DNA from: Bacillota bacterium
GTDB taxonomy: Bacteria > Bacillota > Limnochordia > Limnochordales > ZCTH02-B6
NCBI GenBank assembly: GCA_017578085.1
Contig: PKQR01000059.1
Span: 1 to 12,357 of the forward strand
Length of the DNA: 12,357 nucleotides
Direction of reading: 5' to 3'
Below the pieces are notes generated by a model. It had not been told where the DNA came from, made no database searches, and worked only from the letters and a program-made list of their open reading frames with translations. The stretch's first letter is position 1. Every line of letters begins with the position of its first letter. Position numbers and translations under genes: made by a program. Below, piece by piece: positions 1 to 6,477 of the stretch.

Positions 1-478
1 CCTGGCTGGCGGTGCCTTCGCCGAACGAGACGTACACCACGATGTCATCGCCCCGCAGCTTGGCCGCGTACGCGACGCCTGCGGCGTGGGGAACCTGTGT
101 CCCGACGGGGCTGGAACCCGTAAAAATCTTAAGCGGCGGGTACGACCAGTGGCTTGGCATCTGGCGACCGCCGCTGTTAGGATCTTCGGCTTTAGCCAGC
201 AGAGCCAGCAGGTAGTCCCTTGGTGTCATCCCTATTGTTAGCACGACCCCTAGGTCCCGGTAGTAAGGCAGGAGCCAGTCCACCCCGGGCCGTAGCGCCC
301 ACGCGGCCCCAACCTGACATGCCTCATGCCCCTGGGCCGAGACGAGGAAGTGCGCCTTGCCCAGCCGGTTGAGCACCCATGCCCGCTCGTCCAGCAGCCG
401 GGTCAACAGCATCTTTTCGTACATCCGCAGCACAGCCTCGTCACTGAGGCCTAGAGCCGCATGCCGGTTGTCCATCAT
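1..478 (-). CDS. bkdA: Branched-chain 2-oxoacid dehydrogenase E1 component, alpha subunit (3' part cut by window edge)
   Basis: This is the thiamine-diphosphate-dependent alpha subunit of the E1 heterotetramer, which decarboxylates branched-chain 2-oxoacids and passes the acyl group to lipoyl-E2. It is cytosolic. Only the first 159 residues are visible. The N-terminus (NRHAALGLSDE), PYYRDLG (71-77, cofactor-contact region), the SGGRQMPSHW segment (102-111) and TGSSPVGTQVPHA (120-132) match the Bacillus BkdAA type more closely than PdhA from memory. The window ends inside the thiamine-diphosphate motif (FGEGTASQ, 152-159). Two ATG codons are adjacent at 478 and 475. The AAGGGGG Shine-Dalgarno lies 4 bases from the first and 7 from the second, so 475 is equally plausible. 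The gene lies 37 bases downstream of comB and is probably co-transcribed with it. The E1-beta, E2 and E3 genes would be expected beyond the left edge. AcoA or PdhA are less likely alternatives. Confidence 0.9.
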   Translation of the reverse strand, partial: MMDNRHAALGLSDEAVLRMYEKMLLTRLLDERAWVLNRLGKAHFLVSAQGHEACQVGAAWALRPGVDWLLPYYRDLGVVLTIGMTPRDYLLALLAKAEDPNSGGRQMPSHWSYPPLKIFTGSSPVGTQVPHAAGVAYAAKLRGDDIVVYVSFGEGTASQ

Positions 479-515
479 CACTCCCCCTTCCGGCTTCCGA
501 CTGCTCATTACACAA

Positions 516-1493
516 CTATGCGGGGCCGGCGGGAGCCGGTTCCCCCGCCACTGATTCCCCGTCGACCGACGGCACACCTGCCGGGCTCCCGGTGTCGTAC
601 GGTCCGCCCGCCGCCACCAGCACCCCGGCGTTGAAGCGCGGCACCGTTTCCGAAACCGAGATTTGCGCGCAATAGTCCATGTCCGCGGCGAACCCAAGCC
701 GCAGGAGCGTCTGCCCGTGCCGGCTGCTGGACAGCTCGGCAAGCGGGGGTGCCGCCAGGGCGCCGAGGCGCATGACCGCCCGGGCGCCGTCGCCCGGCTC
801 AAGCGGCCCGCACGCCGCCAGGCAATCCAGCAGCACCGAGGCGCAGTAGGCGTCCTCCGCGGAAAACCACCCGTTGGTCCCGGCGCAGACCACAAGCACC
901 CCGCGGTCAGAGGACACCGCCCGCTGCCACAGGTGCCGTGCCGCCGCCTGGGCGTTGCGCAGGCAGGCGGCGATGAGCTCGGGCCCCTGCCCTCCTCCCG
1001 GTCCGGCGGCCAGGACGCGCCGGAAGGCCAGGGTGCCGTTGGTGGTGGTGAGGACGATCAGCTTGCCCGCCACCCGCTCGCGCACGTATTCCAAGGGCGA
1101 GTTGCCCAGGTCAAACCCGGGAATGCGCTTGGCGCCCCGCTCCCCGCCCAAGAGCACCGGCTCCGCTGCGGCCCGCCAGGCGTAGGCTTCCCCGGGAGTA
1201 GCCACCGGCACCACGCCCCGGGCACCGTTTTCCAGCGCGGCCACGATGGTCGTGGTCGCCCGCAAAACATCGATGACCGCCACGGCGCCAAAGCGATCCA
1301 GAGGCATGTGCTCCAGCTCCGCGGGCAGCAAGGCCACATCAACGAACAACGCGTTATCCGCTCCCTCGGCTGCTTTTGGCCGGGCTCCGCCCTTCACCGC
1401 CACAAGCCGCGGGCCCGTCGGCTCAGGGCCGGGCGGTGTTCCGTCGTCCAACATGTTACCGCTCCGGGTCATGAGGGCTCTGTGCGGCCGCAT
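516..1493 (-). CDS. comB: ComB-family 2-phosphosulfolactate phosphatase
   Basis: ComB enzymes are Mg-dependent acid phosphatases that convert 2-phosphosulfolactate to sulfolactate, a coenzyme M precursor in methanogens. Bacterial homologues are widespread and often of unproven role. Family features seen are VDVALLP (51-57), the hallmark IDVLRATTT (74-82), a GER (118-120), LTTTNGT (148-154), CAGTNGWFSAEDAYCAS (203-219) and DMDYCAQ (271-277). At 325 residues it is longer than the usual 230-250. It has about 48 extra N-terminal residues rich in Gly, Pro and Ala, and about 30 extra at the C-terminus. The start at 1493 has GAGGGG 7 bases upstream. An internal TTG at 1349 (residue 49) lies about 11 bases after GAGGGAG and would give a normal-length N-terminus. 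It is divergent from nifU and upstream of bkdA. Family assignment is firm, but the substrate in this organism is unknown; sulfolactate formation as seen in Bacillus spores is one possibility. Confidence 0.87.
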   Translation of the reverse strand: MRPHRALMTRSGNMLDDGTPPGPEPTGPRLVAVKGGARPKAAEGADNALFVDVALLPAELEHMPLDRFGAVAVIDVLRATTTIVAALENGARGVVPVATPGEAYAWRAAAEPVLLGGERGAKRIPGFDLGNSPLEYVRERVAGKLIVLTTTNGTLAFRRVLAAGPGGGQGPELIAACLRNAQAAARHLWQRAVSSDRGVLVVCAGTNGWFSAEDAYCASVLLDCLAACGPLEPGDGARAVMRLGALAAPPLAELSSSRHGQTLLRLGFAADMDYCAQISVSETVPRFNAGVLVAAGGPYDTGSPAGVPSVDGESVAGEPAPAGPA

Positions 1494-1559
1494 CTTGTTT
1501 CCCCTCGGGCCCCTCCGACTCCTTCCCGGCTAGAGATCCGCCCCGGCCGGCGCCGCGGC

Positions 1560-1588
1560 TTCACAAGGAGGGCGCCGGGTGGTATAAT
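1560..1588 (+). promoter_or_regulatory. Sigma-A-type promoter for the nifU-like gene
   Basis: A perfect -10 box TATAAT (1583-1588) lies 17 bases after TTCACA (1560-1565), which has one mismatch to TTGACA. Transcription would start near 1595, leaving about 25 untranslated bases that hold the Shine-Dalgarno site. In this GC-rich sequence such a match is unlikely by chance. No equally clear promoter was found for the divergent comB gene. Confidence 0.8.
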
Positions 1589-1603
1589 CGACGCGAATGA
1601 ATG

Positions 1604-1612
1604 AGGGGGTGA
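1604..1612 (+). promoter_or_regulatory. Ribosome binding site deciding the GTG start of nifU
   Basis: AGGGGGTGA resembles AGGAGGTGA. Its purine core ends 9 bases before the GTG at 1619. The in-frame ATG at 1631 is too far away, so GTG is preferred. Confidence 0.65.
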
Positions 1613-1618
1613 CGTCCA

Positions 1619-1858
1619 GTGAGCGAGACCATGGGACTCCGGGAGCGAGTCGAGTCGGCGCTGGAGCGCATCCGGCCGGCCGTGCAGATGGACGGTGGCG
1701 ACGTGCAGCTGGTGGACGTGACGGAGGACGGCGTTGTCACCGTGCAGTTGATGGGCGCCTGCGGCGGTTGCCCCATGTCCATGTTGACGCTGAAGGCGGG
1801 CATCGAGCGCATCGTCAAGGCCCAGGTGCCCGAGGTAACCGAGATCATCGCCGTGTAA
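1619..1858 (+). CDS. NifU C-terminal-domain Fe-S scaffold/carrier protein (stand-alone)
   Basis: This is a 79-residue protein made only of the NifU C-terminal (Nfu) domain. Such proteins bind a labile 4Fe-4S cluster, usually bridged between two monomers, and deliver it to apoproteins in the cytosol. Visible features are an N-terminal helix, RPAVQMDGGDVQLVDV (19-34) and the ligand pair Cys48 and Cys51 in GACGGCPMS (47-54). The length fits single-domain Nfu proteins, such as those of Bacillus (about 75-110 residues). The start codon is GTG, supported by AGGGGGTGA upstream. It has its own promoter and terminator, so it appears to be monocistronic. Its Fe-S clients are not identifiable here, although the Nuo complex encoded at the far end would be one consumer. 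Confidence 0.93.
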   Translation: MSETMGLRERVESALERIRPAVQMDGGDVQLVDVTEDGVVTVQLMGACGGCPMSMLTLKAGIERIVKAQVPEVTEIIAV

Positions 1859-1881
1859 CCGGCAGGATATACGGCCTGTCC

Positions 1882-1910
1882 AACCGGCCCTCGAGGGGGC
1901 CGGTTTTTTT
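1882..1910 (+). terminator. Intrinsic terminator after the nifU-like gene
   Basis: There is a perfect 9-bp stem (AACCGGCCC, 1882-1890, with GGGCCGGTT, 1897-1905), a 6-base loop and a run of seven T residues (1904-1910). It lies 23 bases after the nifU stop and should separate that gene from the aminopeptidase operon. Confidence 0.92.
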
Positions 1911-2001
1911 GTGTTGTGGGGTGCTCGTGGCGAGGTTCGTTGGCGCGCCGCCGCAGCCCACCAGGAAACGAGCGAGGCGCGGGGAATGATTTACCAGTCG
2001 C

Positions 2002-2023
2002 TGCCGGTCCAGCCGGCAAGGAG
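2002..2023 (+). promoter_or_regulatory. Ribosome binding site of the first M42 gene, preceded by a small hairpin
   Basis: AAGGAG (2018-2023) ends 9 bases before the TTG at 2033 and fixes that start. A perfect 6-bp inverted repeat, TGCCGG (2002-2007) with CCGGCA (2013-2018) and a 5-base loop, touches the first base of the Shine-Dalgarno site and could affect ribosome access. In the rest of the 1911-2032 leader I found no convincing -35/-10 pair, so the operon promoter is unresolved. Confidence 0.6.
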
Positions 2024-2032
2024 AGATGCCCG

Positions 2033-3133
2033 TTGCTGTCGTCTGCTTCATCCCGCGACGCGCACCCGGGACACGACCTTTTGGCCCTTCTCAAGGAGTT
2101 GTCCGAGCTCCATGGCCCCTCCGGCCGCGAGGAACCCGTCGGGCGGCGTGTTGCGGCGTTGCTTGAGCCGTACTGCGATTCCATCCGCCACGACGCGTTG
2201 GGCAACTGCATTGCCTTCAAGCAGGGGACGGGGCCCGGTCCCGGACCGCGCATCATGCTCGCGGCCCACATGGACGAAATCGGCTTGATCGTCACGCGCG
2301 TCGAGGAAGGCGGGTTTCTGCGCTTCGCCGGCATCGGTACTCTCGATCCGCGCGCCCTGGTGGCCCAGGAAGTCGTCGTCCACGCCGACGCGCCGCTCCC
2401 GGGCTACATCGGCGTCAAGCCGCCGCACCTGTTGGACGCTGCCGAGCGGGAGAAGGCGATTCCCATCGAGGAGATGTTCATCGACGTCGGCATGCCCGAG
2501 GAAGAAGTGCGGCGCCGCATCCCACCTGGGACCTTTGTCACCTTGCGGCGGGACCTGACGCCTCTTCTCGGAACCCGGGTGGCAGGCAAGGCGCTGGACA
2601 ACCGGGCCAGCGTCGCGGCGCTCGTGGAAACCATGCGCCTGTTGCGCCGCCTGCACCACGCGGCCGACGTCTACGCCGTGGCCACCGTCCAGGAAGAGGT
2701 CGGCTTGCGGGGCGCGATGGTGAGTACCTTCGGCATCGTGCCGGACATGGCCGTGGCCATTGATGTCGGCTTCGCCCCCCAGCCCGGCCTGCCCGAAGAC
2801 CGGGTGTTTCCCATGGGCAAGGGGCCGGCCGTCGCGTTTGGCGCGAACATCCACCCGCGGCTCTTTTCCATGCTCGTGGACGTCGCCAAGGAAAACAACA
2901 TTCCCCACCAGATCGAGCCGATGCCCGCGGCGTCGGGCACCGATGCGTGGGCGATGCAAGTGACCGCCAGCGGGGTGCCGACGGCCCTGGTGTCCATCCC
3001 GCTGCGCTACATGCATACCAGCGTGGAAGTGGTGGACCTTGAGGACATCCGCCAGACGGCACGCCTCTTGGCTCACCTTGTGGCCTCGCTGACCGCGGCC
3101 GACCGGGAAGGGTGGCGTTATGATCTTACGTGA
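2033..3133 (+). CDS. M42 family metallo-aminopeptidase, paralogue 1 (TET type)
   Basis: M42 enzymes are cytosolic di-zinc or di-cobalt aminopeptidases that form 12-subunit tetrahedral particles and trim peptides. From the TTG at 2033 the protein has 366 residues, normal for the family. Metal ligands and catalytic residues are present: His79 and Asp81 (AAHMDEIG), bridging Asp189 (ALDNRAS), general base Glu221 and ligand Glu222 (VQEEVGLRGA), Asp244 (AIDVG) and His328 (RYMHTS). The reading frame stays open back to 1916, but those codons lack family similarity and TTG 2033 has a good Shine-Dalgarno site. It carries SGTDAW where paralogues 2 and 3 carry GGTDAG, and ALDN where they have FDDR or LDDR. 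It therefore belongs to a different subgroup, and probably a different substrate class. Its end overlaps the next gene by 14 bases. Older records often call this family endoglucanase or cellulase M, which is not supported. Confidence 0.92.
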   Translation: MLSSASSRDAHPGHDLLALLKELSELHGPSGREEPVGRRVAALLEPYCDSIRHDALGNCIAFKQGTGPGPGPRIMLAAHMDEIGLIVTRVEEGGFLRFAGIGTLDPRALVAQEVVVHADAPLPGYIGVKPPHLLDAAEREKAIPIEEMFIDVGMPEEEVRRRIPPGTFVTLRRDLTPLLGTRVAGKALDNRASVAALVETMRLLRRLHHAADVYAVATVQEEVGLRGAMVSTFGIVPDMAVAIDVGFAPQPGLPEDRVFPMGKGPAVAFGANIHPRLFSMLVDVAKENNIPHQIEPMPAASGTDAWAMQVTASGVPTALVSIPLRYMHTSVEVVDLEDIRQTARLLAHLVASLTAADREGWRYDLT

Positions 3134-4157
3134 GCTGAGCGAAATCCCCGGCGTTTCCGGGGATGAGCACCGGGTAAGGGAACGCATCTGGCAAGCGGTG
3201 CGGGACCGGGTTGACGGCGGCCGCGTCGACGCCTTGGGCAACCTCATCACCTGGAAAGGGGCCGGCAAGCCCGGGCCTAAGGTGATGATCGCGGCCCACA
3301 TGGACGAGATCGGCCTGATGGTGACCCGCATCGACAAGGACGGCCTGCTGCGCTTTCGCAAGGTGGGCGGCATCGACGACCGGGTGCTGCCGGCCAAGAC
3401 CGTGCGGGTCGGCCCCGACGGCATCCCCGGCGTCATCGGCATGAAGCCGGTTCACTTGGCGAAACCCGAAGAGACCCGGAAACCCGTGCCCGAGCAGGAC
3501 CTGTTCATCGACATCGGCGCCGCGTCCAAGGAAGAAGCCGAGCGCCTGGTGCGCCCGGGGGCGTACGCGGTCTTTGACACCGCCTTTGGCGAGGTCGGCC
3601 ACGGGATCGTTAAAGGAAAAGCCTTTGACGACCGGGCCGGCTGCGCGCTGCTGGTGGAGCTTTTGGCCATGGATTTCCCCTTCCCCGTCTACGGCGTCTT
3701 CACCGTGCAGGAGGAGATCGGGCTCCGCGGGGCGCGGGTAGCCGCCTACGACATCGCGCCCGACCTGGCGCTGGTGCTGGAAGGCACCACCTGCGCCGAC
3801 ATCCCAGGGGCCGAGCCTCACGGCCAGTCTACCCTGCTGGGCAAGGGACCTGCCATCACCGTCATGGACGCAACCACCATCCCCGCGCGGCCCCTGGTGG
3901 AGGGTCTCGTGGAGGCGGCCACCGAGCGCGGGATCCCATGGCAGTGGCGGCGGACCGCATTTGGTGGTACGGACGCTGGCAGCATTCATCTCGTGCGCGC
4001 CGGCGTCCCCGCGGCGACGGTGTCGGTGCCGTGCCGGTACATCCACTCGCCGTGCGCCTACATGAGCTTGTCCGACTTCAAACACGCCCGGCAGCTGGTG
4101 ACTGCGTTTCTTGAGGACGTGCCCCGGATCGCCGCTCGGCTGGGAAACGGCGCTTAG
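3120..4157 (+). CDS. M42 family metallo-aminopeptidase, paralogue 2
   Basis: This 345-residue protein is a second complete M42 aminopeptidase. Catalytic set: His60 and Asp62 (AAHMDEIG), bridging Asp170 (AFDDRAG), Glu198 and Glu199 (VQEEIGLRGA), Glu221 in LEGTTCADIPG, and His309 (RYIHSP). Paralogues 1 and 3 have Asp at the Glu221 position. Both acids can bind metal, and LEGTT is a recognised variant in the family. The ATG start has AAGGGTGG just upstream and lies inside the end of paralogue 1, in another frame. The 14-base overlap indicates translational coupling. Substrate preference cannot be read from sequence. It may assemble with the neighbouring paralogues, as mixed TET particles are known in Pyrococcus, but this is inference. 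Confidence 0.93.
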   Translation: MILRELSEIPGVSGDEHRVRERIWQAVRDRVDGGRVDALGNLITWKGAGKPGPKVMIAAHMDEIGLMVTRIDKDGLLRFRKVGGIDDRVLPAKTVRVGPDGIPGVIGMKPVHLAKPEETRKPVPEQDLFIDIGAASKEEAERLVRPGAYAVFDTAFGEVGHGIVKGKAFDDRAGCALLVELLAMDFPFPVYGVFTVQEEIGLRGARVAAYDIAPDLALVLEGTTCADIPGAEPHGQSTLLGKGPAITVMDATTIPARPLVEGLVEAATERGIPWQWRRTAFGGTDAGSIHLVRAGVPAATVSVPCRYIHSPCAYMSLSDFKHARQLVTAFLEDVPRIAARLGNGA

Positions 4158-4161
4158 GGTC

Positions 4162-4177
4162 CTGGCCGTGGGGCCAG
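4162..4177 (+). other. Stem-loop in the gap before M42 paralogue 3
   Basis: A perfect 6-bp inverted repeat, CTGGCC (4162-4167) with GGCCAG (4172-4177), has a GTGG loop in the 45-base gap between paralogues 2 and 3. No T-run follows, so it is not an intrinsic terminator. It could be an mRNA processing or stability element, or chance in GC-rich DNA. Confidence 0.35.
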
Positions 4178-4187
4178 CCGCTGCCTG

Positions 4188-4195
4188 AGAGGAGG
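4188..4195 (+). promoter_or_regulatory. Ribosome binding site deciding the TTG start of M42 paralogue 3
   Basis: AGAGGAGG, seven bases before the TTG at 4203, is the strongest Shine-Dalgarno match in the operon. No ATG in the right frame lies nearby. Confidence 0.7.
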
Positions 4196-4202
4196 AACCC
4201 CG

Positions 4203-5249
4203 TTGTCTGCCTTGTATGCCGATACCGCTCGCCTGGAACGGCTCATCCGTGAGCTTGCCCCGGCCTACGGCCCCGCGGGCCGCGAGGAACAAGTCCGCGC
4301 CCTGATCCGGCGGCACGTGGAGCCGTTGGCCGATGAGGTCAGTGTGGACCGGATGGGCAACCTCATCGCGCTGGTCCGCGGTGCGGGCGGCCCGGGCGCT
4401 CGCCGGGTGATGGTCGCCGCCCATATGGACGAGATCGGCCTGATGGTCACCCACATCGACGACAAGGGGTTTTTGCGCTTCGCGCCCGTAGGGGGCCACG
4501 GGGCCGCCACCCTCTTGGGCCAGCGGGTCGTCTTTGCAGACGGCACCTGTGGGACCATCGGCGCGGAGAAGCTGGACGACATCAAGGACCTCAAGCTGGA
4601 CCGGCTGTTCATCGACATCGGTGCCGCCGACCGGGAGGACGCCGCCAGGCGGGTGCCGGTGGGCTCCACGGCCGTTTTCGCGCGGGACGTGGCCACGTGC
4701 GGTTCCCGGCTCATCGGCAAGGCGCTGGACGACCGGGCAGGCTGTGCGGTGCTGGTGGAGCTCATGCACCAGCTGCGCGCCCATCCTTCGGTCCACGACG
4801 TGTACTGCGTCTTTTCGGTGCAGGAGGAAGTGGGCGCCCGGGGCGCCCGGACGGCGGGCTACGCCATCTCCCCGGACCTCGCGCTGGCGGTGGACGTCAC
4901 GGCGACTGGGGATACACCTAAGGGCGAGCCGCTCAACATGACCCTTGGCGGTGGGACGGCCATCAAGGTCAAAGACAACAGCCTCATCGCCCATCCGTGG
5001 GTGCGGCAGCTCCTGGTGGACACGGCCGCGGCCGCGGGCATCCCGTACCAGATGGAAGTGCTGCCCTACGGCGGCACCGACGCGGGGGCCATTCACTTGA
5101 CCAAGACCGGTGTGCCGGCGGGGGCCCTCTCCATCCCCACCCGCTACCTGCACAGCCCGGGCGAGATGGTGGACATGCGGGACGTCGCGGCCACGGCGGA
5201 CCTGCTCGTCGCCGTCCTGCAGCAACCCCTTGCCGGGGGGCCCGCGTAA
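4203..5249 (+). CDS. M42 family metallo-aminopeptidase, paralogue 3
   Basis: This third complete M42 aminopeptidase has 348 residues. Catalytic set: His74 and Asp76 (AAHMDEIG), bridging Asp176 (ALDDRAG), Glu208 and Glu209 (VQEEVGARGA), Asp231 (AVDVTATGD) and His317 (RYLHSPG). The TATGDTPKG and GTAIKVKDN segments resemble the group containing Bacillus YhfE and Thermotoga TmPep1050 (from memory). The TTG start is supported by AGAGGAGG. By eye it is closer to paralogue 2 than to paralogue 1 in the metal-binding segment (HMDEIGLMVT in both) and in GGTDAG. A 45-base gap with a small stem-loop separates it from paralogue 2. acuC follows after 58 bases. Confidence 0.93.
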   Translation: MSALYADTARLERLIRELAPAYGPAGREEQVRALIRRHVEPLADEVSVDRMGNLIALVRGAGGPGARRVMVAAHMDEIGLMVTHIDDKGFLRFAPVGGHGAATLLGQRVVFADGTCGTIGAEKLDDIKDLKLDRLFIDIGAADREDAARRVPVGSTAVFARDVATCGSRLIGKALDDRAGCAVLVELMHQLRAHPSVHDVYCVFSVQEEVGARGARTAGYAISPDLALAVDVTATGDTPKGEPLNMTLGGGTAIKVKDNSLIAHPWVRQLLVDTAAAAGIPYQMEVLPYGGTDAGAIHLTKTGVPAGALSIPTRYLHSPGEMVDMRDVAATADLLVAVLQQPLAGGPA

Positions 5250-5258
5250 GCGCGTAAG
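5243..5258 (+). repeat. 8-bp tandem duplication across the stop codon of M42 paralogue 3
   Basis: CGCGTAAG occurs twice in direct succession (5243-5250 and 5251-5258). The first copy contains the TAA stop (5247-5249). The second copy has no evident function. It looks like a small slippage duplication. Confidence 0.6.
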
Positions 5259-5307
5259 TTCACTGGCGGTCCCCGCATGGGGGCGCCGGTGCCTGGGGTG
5301 GGAAACC

Positions 5308-6477
5308 GTGGGCGGACGCGTGGCGTTCCTGTGGCATGACGGGCTCGTGGCCTACCGATTCAGCGATACGCACCCCTTGAACCCGATGCGCCTTGTGGCC
5401 ACGTTGGACCTCCTGCGCGCCACGGGCCTGCTGCAGCCCTCCGACATCGTGCCCTTCGGGCCCGCGAGCACCGGCGACCTGGCGCTGGTCCACGACCGCC
5501 GCTACATCGCCGCGGTCCAACGCTTCAGCGCCCCACAGGCCGCGTTAAGCCCCAGCGAGCAGCGGGAAGCGCTGGCCTTTGGCCTGGGCACCGCCGACAA
5601 CCCGATTTTCCCCGGCATGCACGACTCGGCGGCCCTGGTCGTGGGCGGCGCGCTGCGGGCTGCGGAGTTGGTCATGTCGGGCACCGTCGACCATGCGGTG
5701 CACCTGGGCGGCGGCTTGCACCACGCGTTGCCGGACCGGGCCGCCGGCTTCTGCATCTACAATGACCCTGCCGTAGCCATCGCCCACATCCGCAAGACCG
5801 GCGCGCGGGTCGCCTACGTGGACATCGACGCCCACCACGGCGACGGCGTGCAGTGGATCTTTTACGAGGACCCGGACGTCCTGACGATTTCCATCCACGA
5901 GTCGGGGCACTATCTCTTCCCGGGCACCGGCCACGAACACGAGCGGGGCCGCGGCCCGGGCTGGGGAACCGCCATCAACATCCCCCTCGCACCGGGCACC
6001 GGCGACGACTCGTGGCTGAGGTGTTTTGAGGCTGTGGTGCCGCCCGCGCTGCGGGCGTTCCGTCCCGACGTATTGGTCACCCAGCACGGCTGCGACGCCC
6101 ACCGCTGGGACCCGCTCACGCATCTCTCCCTCTCGCTGGGAGCCTTGACACGGGCGGCGGCCATCCTCCATCGCCTCGCCCACGAGCTGTGCGAGGGGCG
6201 CTGGATCGTCCTGGGCGGCGGCGGGTACGACCTGCTGCGGGTCGTTCCCCGGGCATGGACGAGCCTGTGGGCCGAGGTCGCCGGCCGGCCCGTCCCGGAT
6301 GCCCTGCCCGGGCCCTGGTTGGAGCGCTGGGCCAAGGTAAGCCCACGGGCGCTGCCCACGACGCTGGCCGATGACCCCGCCGCCTTCCCTGCCGGGCCCG
6401 AGCAGCTCGCGGCCGCGAGGGCCAACGAGGCGCTGCTGGACCGGCTGCTGCGCAGCTTGTCCCTCCTGCCGACCTAA
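5308..6477 (+). CDS. acuC: AcuC-like class I histone-deacetylase-family protein deacylase
   Basis: This is a zinc-dependent lysine deacylase. Bacillus AcuC removes acetyl groups from acetyl-CoA synthetase and thereby reactivates it. The 389-residue product carries the whole active site: the His138-His139 pair (GGGLHHALPD), the charge-relay Asp172, zinc ligands Asp174 and His176 (VDIDAHHGDG), third zinc ligand Asp263 (QHGCDAH) and the transition-state Tyr307 (LGGGGYD). The frame is open upstream to 5110, inside the preceding gene, but homology begins around RVAFLWHDGL. GTG 5308 follows GGGGTGGGA at about 5 bases; GTG 5320 is an alternative. It follows the M42 genes by 58 bases with no terminator, so is probably in that operon. 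No acsA or acuA is present here, so the partner is inferred only from the family. Its 3' end overlaps the convergent maeB by 4 bases. Confidence 0.92.
   Translation: MGGRVAFLWHDGLVAYRFSDTHPLNPMRLVATLDLLRATGLLQPSDIVPFGPASTGDLALVHDRRYIAAVQRFSAPQAALSPSEQREALAFGLGTADNPIFPGMHDSAALVVGGALRAAELVMSGTVDHAVHLGGGLHHALPDRAAGFCIYNDPAVAIAHIRKTGARVAYVDIDAHHGDGVQWIFYEDPDVLTISIHESGHYLFPGTGHEHERGRGPGWGTAINIPLAPGTGDDSWLRCFEAVVPPALRAFRPDVLVTQHGCDAHRWDPLTHLSLSLGALTRAAAILHRLAHELCEGRWIVLGGGGYDLLRVVPRAWTSLWAEVAGRPVPDALPGPWLERWAKVSPRALPTTLADDPAAFPAGPEQLAAARANEALLDRLLRSLSLLPT

Noticed and set aside
663..1604. Plus-strand open frame across comB
   Set aside because: It is opposite a clear ComB-family gene, composed of Arg/Gly/Pro/His-rich sequence without similarity, and runs through the nifU promoter.
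1597..1989. Alternative plus-strand frame overlapping nifU
   Set aside because: It reads the nifU gene in another frame and continues through its terminator, and the product is Gly/Arg-rich with no domain.
1916..2032. N-terminal extension of M42 paralogue 1 from ATG 1916
   Set aside because: The codons lack family similarity and begin just after the nifU terminator. TTG 2033 has AAGGAG at 9 bases and gives the normal family length.
2048..3442. 464-codon minus-strand open frame opposite M42 paralogues 1 and 2
   Set aside because: Shadow frame; the plus strand has all M42 catalytic residues in order.
3126..5225. 699-codon open frame on the minus strand opposite the M42 genes
   Set aside because: It is a shadow of two clear plus-strand genes, rich in Arg/His/Gly with no recognisable domain. 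Such antisense frames are expected at this GC content.
5110..5307. N-terminal extension of acuC into the end of M42 paralogue 3
   Set aside because: The residues are Arg/Pro/Ser/Thr-rich shadow of the upstream gene. Deacetylase homology starts only after GTG 5308.
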